This document shows positions 61,899 through 64,000 of a stretch of 64,000 nucleotides of DNA, one piece after another; position 1 is the stretch's first letter, and each line of letters begins with the position of its first letter. The notes below the pieces were generated by a model. The model searched no databases. It was not told where the DNA came from and worked only from the letters and a program-made list of their open reading frames with translations. Location of the stretch: contig BPKG01000001.1 of the NCBI GenBank assembly GCA_026005015.1, forward strand, positions 1,307,501 through 1,371,500. The letters are read 5' to 3'. Source of the DNA: Burkholderiales bacterium. Its GTDB lineage: Bacteria; Pseudomonadota; Gammaproteobacteria; Burkholderiales; UBA6910. The translations under genes and the position numbers were made by a program.

Positions 61899-62964
61899 TC
61901 CGGTTGACCACCTTCCCCTGGGCCAGGTTCTCCAGCGTCCACGCCAGGTGTTGCGGGTCGATGCGGGCCATGGTGGAGCACATGCACACCGTGGGCGCCA
62001 TGAACTGGACGATCTTGCCCTCGGGCTTGAACTGCTCGGCGATGCGGTTCACCAGGTTGAGCTCAGTGCCCACGAGCCAGCGGGTGCCCGCCGGCGCCTC
62101 GGCGATGGTCTTGATGATGAACTCGGTGGAGCCGACGTAGTCGGACAGCCGGCACACGTCGAAATTGCACTCCGGGTGAGAGATCACGATGGCGTCCGGG
62201 TGCTGGTTCTTGTAGCGCAGGATGTGGCTCGCCTGGAACATCTGGTGCACCGAGCAATGGCCTTTCCACAGCAGGAGCTTGGCCGTGCGGATTTTCTCCG
62301 GGGCGAGGCCCCCCATGGGCTCGTCCGGATCCCACACCAGCATCTCCTCCAGGGAAATGCCCATCTGGTGGCCGGTCCAGCGCCCCAGATGCTGGTCCGG
62401 GAAGAACAGAACCTTGGGCCGCCGGGCGAACGACCACTCCAGAATCTTGCGGGCGTTGCTGGAGGTGCACACGATACCTCCGTGCTCGCCGCAGAACGCT
62501 TTGAGATCGGCCGCCGAATTGATGTAAGTGACCGGCGTCACCTGCTCGTCGGGATCTAGGACTTCGGAGAGCTCCCGCCATGCCCGCTCCACCTTCGCCA
62601 GGTTCGCCATGTCGGCCATGGAGCAGCCGGCGTTCAGGTCGGGCAGGATCGAGACCTGCTCGGGCCGGCTGAGGATGTCGGCCACCTCGGCCATGAAGTG
62701 CACGCCGCAGAAGACGATGTACTCGGCGTCCGTCTGGGCGGCGAGCCGGGAGAGCTTCAGCGAGTCTCCGGTCAGGTCGGCGTGCTTGTACACGTCGGCC
62801 CGCTGGTAATGGTGGCCCAGGATCACGGCCCGCTTGCCGAGTGCCGCCTTGGCGGCCAGGATGCGCTCTTGGCAATCCTCGTCCGGCAGGCGCTGGAAGC
62901 GATCGAAGGCGATGGCGGCGGTGTGCACGGCTGTGATGACCTCTCGCGCTGCGTGGCTATCCAA
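61831..62964 (-). CDS. nadA: Quinolinate synthase NadA
   Basis: A 377-residue [4Fe-4S] enzyme that condenses iminoaspartate with dihydroxyacetone phosphate in NAD synthesis. Landmarks: ILGHHYQRADVYKHAD, the three cluster cysteines in CGVHFMAEVAD, SHPECNFDV-adjacent and VCMCSTMA regions, and VTYINSAADLKAF. Length and motifs fit the long proteobacterial type. The ATG at 62964 has no strong ribosome site. nadB and nadC are not in the window. Confidence 0.93.
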   Translation of the reverse strand: MDSHAAREVITAVHTAAIAFDRFQRLPDEDCQERILAAKAALGKRAVILGHHYQRADVYKHADLTGDSLKLSRLAAQTDAEYIVFCGVHFMAEVADILSRPEQVSILPDLNAGCSMADMANLAKVERAWRELSEVLDPDEQVTPVTYINSAADLKAFCGEHGGIVCTSSNARKILEWSFARRPKVLFFPDQHLGRWTGHQMGISLEEMLVWDPDEPMGGLAPEKIRTAKLLLWKGHCSVHQMFQASHILRYKNQHPDAIVISHPECNFDVCRLSDYVGSTEFIIKTIAEAPAGTRWLVGTELNLVNRIAEQFKPEGKIVQFMAPTVCMCSTMARIDPQHLAWTLENLAQGKVVNRIEVPEEEARLARVALERMLQVS

Positions 62965-63002
62965 GGATAGATATAGAGTCCCTTTAAGACCGTTTCAACC
63001 GG

Positions 63003-63452
63003 TCAGGGTTTCCCCACCCGCTGGGGGAGCAAGAGGATAGCGTCCCGGTTGCTCCAGGAAAAGACCTTCTGCGCTGCCTCCCGGTAGGGCAGCCACTGAT
63101 AGCCCAAGTGCTCCCGGGGCGCCACCCGCACCGGCGTGGGCTCCGGCACCTCCAGCGCGAAGACGTGCTCTGTGTTGTGGGTCACCCCCGGCGGGTAGCG
63201 GTGGCGCCATTCGCGGAAGATTTCGTAGCGGTTGGTGATTCCCCAGTCCGTGAGCCGGTAGGCGGCGGGGTCGAGGCCCGTCTCTTCCGCCACCTCCCGC
63301 CGGGCCGTCTGTTCCAGGGTTTCGCCCGGGTTCTGGCTGCCGGTCACCGACTGCCAGAACCCGGGCCGGTCGGCCCGCTCCAGCAGCAGCACTTCTAGCG
63401 CCGGCGTGTGGATCAGCACCAGCACCGAGACCGGTATCTTGTAGGGGGTCAC
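63003..63452 (-). CDS. nudB: Dihydroneopterin triphosphate diphosphatase NudB (Nudix)
   Basis: A 149-residue Nudix hydrolase; the Nudix box reads GETLEQTARREVAEETGLD (from about 42), and the N-terminal YKIPVSVLVLIHT and WQSVTGSQ are NudB-typical. It removes pyrophosphate from dihydroneopterin triphosphate in folate synthesis and also acts on dATP. It lies 24 nt downstream of aspS, the common proteobacterial order. The ATG at 63452 overlaps nothing and the frame ends at 63003. Confidence 0.9.
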   Translation of the reverse strand: MTPYKIPVSVLVLIHTPALEVLLLERADRPGFWQSVTGSQNPGETLEQTARREVAEETGLDPAAYRLTDWGITNRYEIFREWRHRYPPGVTHNTEHVFALEVPEPTPVRVAPREHLGYQWLPYREAAQKVFSWSNRDAILLLPQRVGKP

Positions 63453-63476
63453 TTACCGCCCTGCGGCTCGGCCTGT

Positions 63477-64000
63477 TCAAGCTTTCGCGGTCTCCGGACG
63501 ACGGACGCGGATGTGCAGCTCTCGGAGCTGCTTCTCGTCCACCGGGCTCGGCGCGCGGGTCAGCAGGCACTGGCCCCGCTGGGTCTTGGGGAAGGCGATC
63601 ACATCCCGGATCGACTCCGCCCCCGCCATCAAGGCCACGATCCGGTCGAGCCCGAAGGCCATGCCGCCGTGGGGCGGCGCGCCGTACTGGAGCGCCCGCA
63701 GCAGAAAGCCGAACTTCTGCTCCGCTTCCTCGGCACTGATGGCGAGGGCCCGGAACACTTTCGACTGCACTTCCTGGCGATGGATGCGCACCGAGCCGCC
63801 CCCCACCTCCCAGCCGTTCAACACCATGTCGTAGGCCTTGGAGCGGGCGCGTCCTGGCTCGCGCTCCAGCAGATCCTCGTGGCCCACCGCGGGCGAAGTG
63901 AAAGGGTGATGCAAGGCGGCCCAGCGCTTTTCCTCCTCGTCCCACTCGAACATGGGAAAGTCCACCACCCATAGGGGCCGCCAGCCGGGCTCCGCGAGCC
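63477..64000 (-). CDS. aspS: Aspartyl-tRNA synthetase, C-terminal ~174 residues (runs off window)
   Basis: C-terminal catalytic part of class II AspRS. Motifs: [22 protein letters not shown], the GSVRIHR motif region and the motif 3 segment [24 protein letters not shown]. The upstream two thirds, including the anticodon-binding domain and motifs 1-2, lie beyond 64000. Whether it is discriminating or charges both tRNAAsp and tRNAAsn cannot be judged from this part. Confidence 0.93.
   Translation of the reverse strand, partial: LAEPGWRPLWVVDFPMFEWDEEEKRWAALHHPFTSPAVGHEDLLEREPGRARSKAYDMVLNGWEVGGGSVRIHRQEVQSKVFRALAISAEEAEQKFGFLLRALQYGAPPHGGMAFGLDRIVALMAGAESIRDVIAFPKTQRGQCLLTRAPSPVDEKQLRELHIRVRRPETAKA

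Overview
The window is about 64 kb of GC-rich bacterial chromosome with dense, mostly operonic genes. Protein content and gene order (aspS-nudB next to nadA, fused MrpAB antiporter, HrpA, SoxXA, two TRAP systems, FNR- and sigma-54-type sites) fit a respiratory, metabolically versatile betaproteobacterium; the genus cannot be fixed by eye. No tRNA, rRNA, IS element, prophage or CRISPR array was seen.

Region 1 (1-13.8 kb, all minus strand) is a nitrogen-oxide island. In transcription order it runs: membrane flavocytochrome (FAD/NAD + [2Fe-2S] + cytochrome b), membrane-anchored 11-heme cytochrome c, DUF3365 haem protein, small cytochrome c, single-domain globin, nasT (ANTAR antiterminator), nrtA, nrtB, nrtD, nitrate/nitrite MFS transporter, PP2C-kinase fusion, nirB (cut by the window edge). 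Three promoters (before the flavocytochrome, nrtA and nirB) carry a near-consensus sigma-54 -24/-12 element. Each is followed by a leader with a GGAC-hexaloop-GTCC hairpin (loop A at position 1, G at position 4) that overlaps the 5' arm of an intrinsic terminator, the expected target of NasT-type antitermination. The five-gene redox module is therefore predicted to be co-regulated with nitrate assimilation. It is my main candidate for a little-described system.

Region 2 (14-26 kb) is mostly housekeeping: two small coiled-coil proteins, thiI, a DM13 protein, hrpA, a sirtuin, a decayed Ca2+/Na+ antiporter fragment, a TerC-family transporter behind a yybP-ykoY (Mn2+) riboswitch, an AEC transporter and a 2-hydroxyacid dehydrogenase.

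Region 3 (26-40.4 kb) is a catabolic island: a divergent PanB paralogue, a GntR/FCD regulator, a fatty-acid-hydroxylase-family di-iron protein, a TRAP transporter, a PhyH dioxygenase, an FAD oxidoreductase, a DUF6455 protein, an ICL/PEP-mutase-family enzyme, then on the other strand an amidase and a second TRAP transporter. A shared AT-rich operator-like word lies before three of its transcription units, and one of these also has a perfect FNR-type box. The substrate is unknown.

Region 4 (40.5-48.4 kb) holds a CPA2 antiporter and a complete mrpABCDEFG operon whose MrpA-MrpB fusion linker has expanded by a 141-bp tandem repeat. Region 5 (48.4-64 kb) holds a lutABC operon with an inserted aldehyde dehydrogenase and a divergent IclR regulator, an EgtD-type methyltransferase, a PBP7-type peptidase, an Atm1-type ABC exporter, an MBL-fold hydrolase, a SoxX-SoxA fusion, an EEP phosphatase, an SRPBCC protein, nadA, nudB and the 3' part of aspS.

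Six otherwise coherent reading frames (narK, nrtB, nrtA, sir2, the antiporter remnant, soxXA) are each interrupted by an apparent single-base indel, several in short homopolymers. Sequencing or assembly error is likely, and these should be checked before calling pseudogenes.
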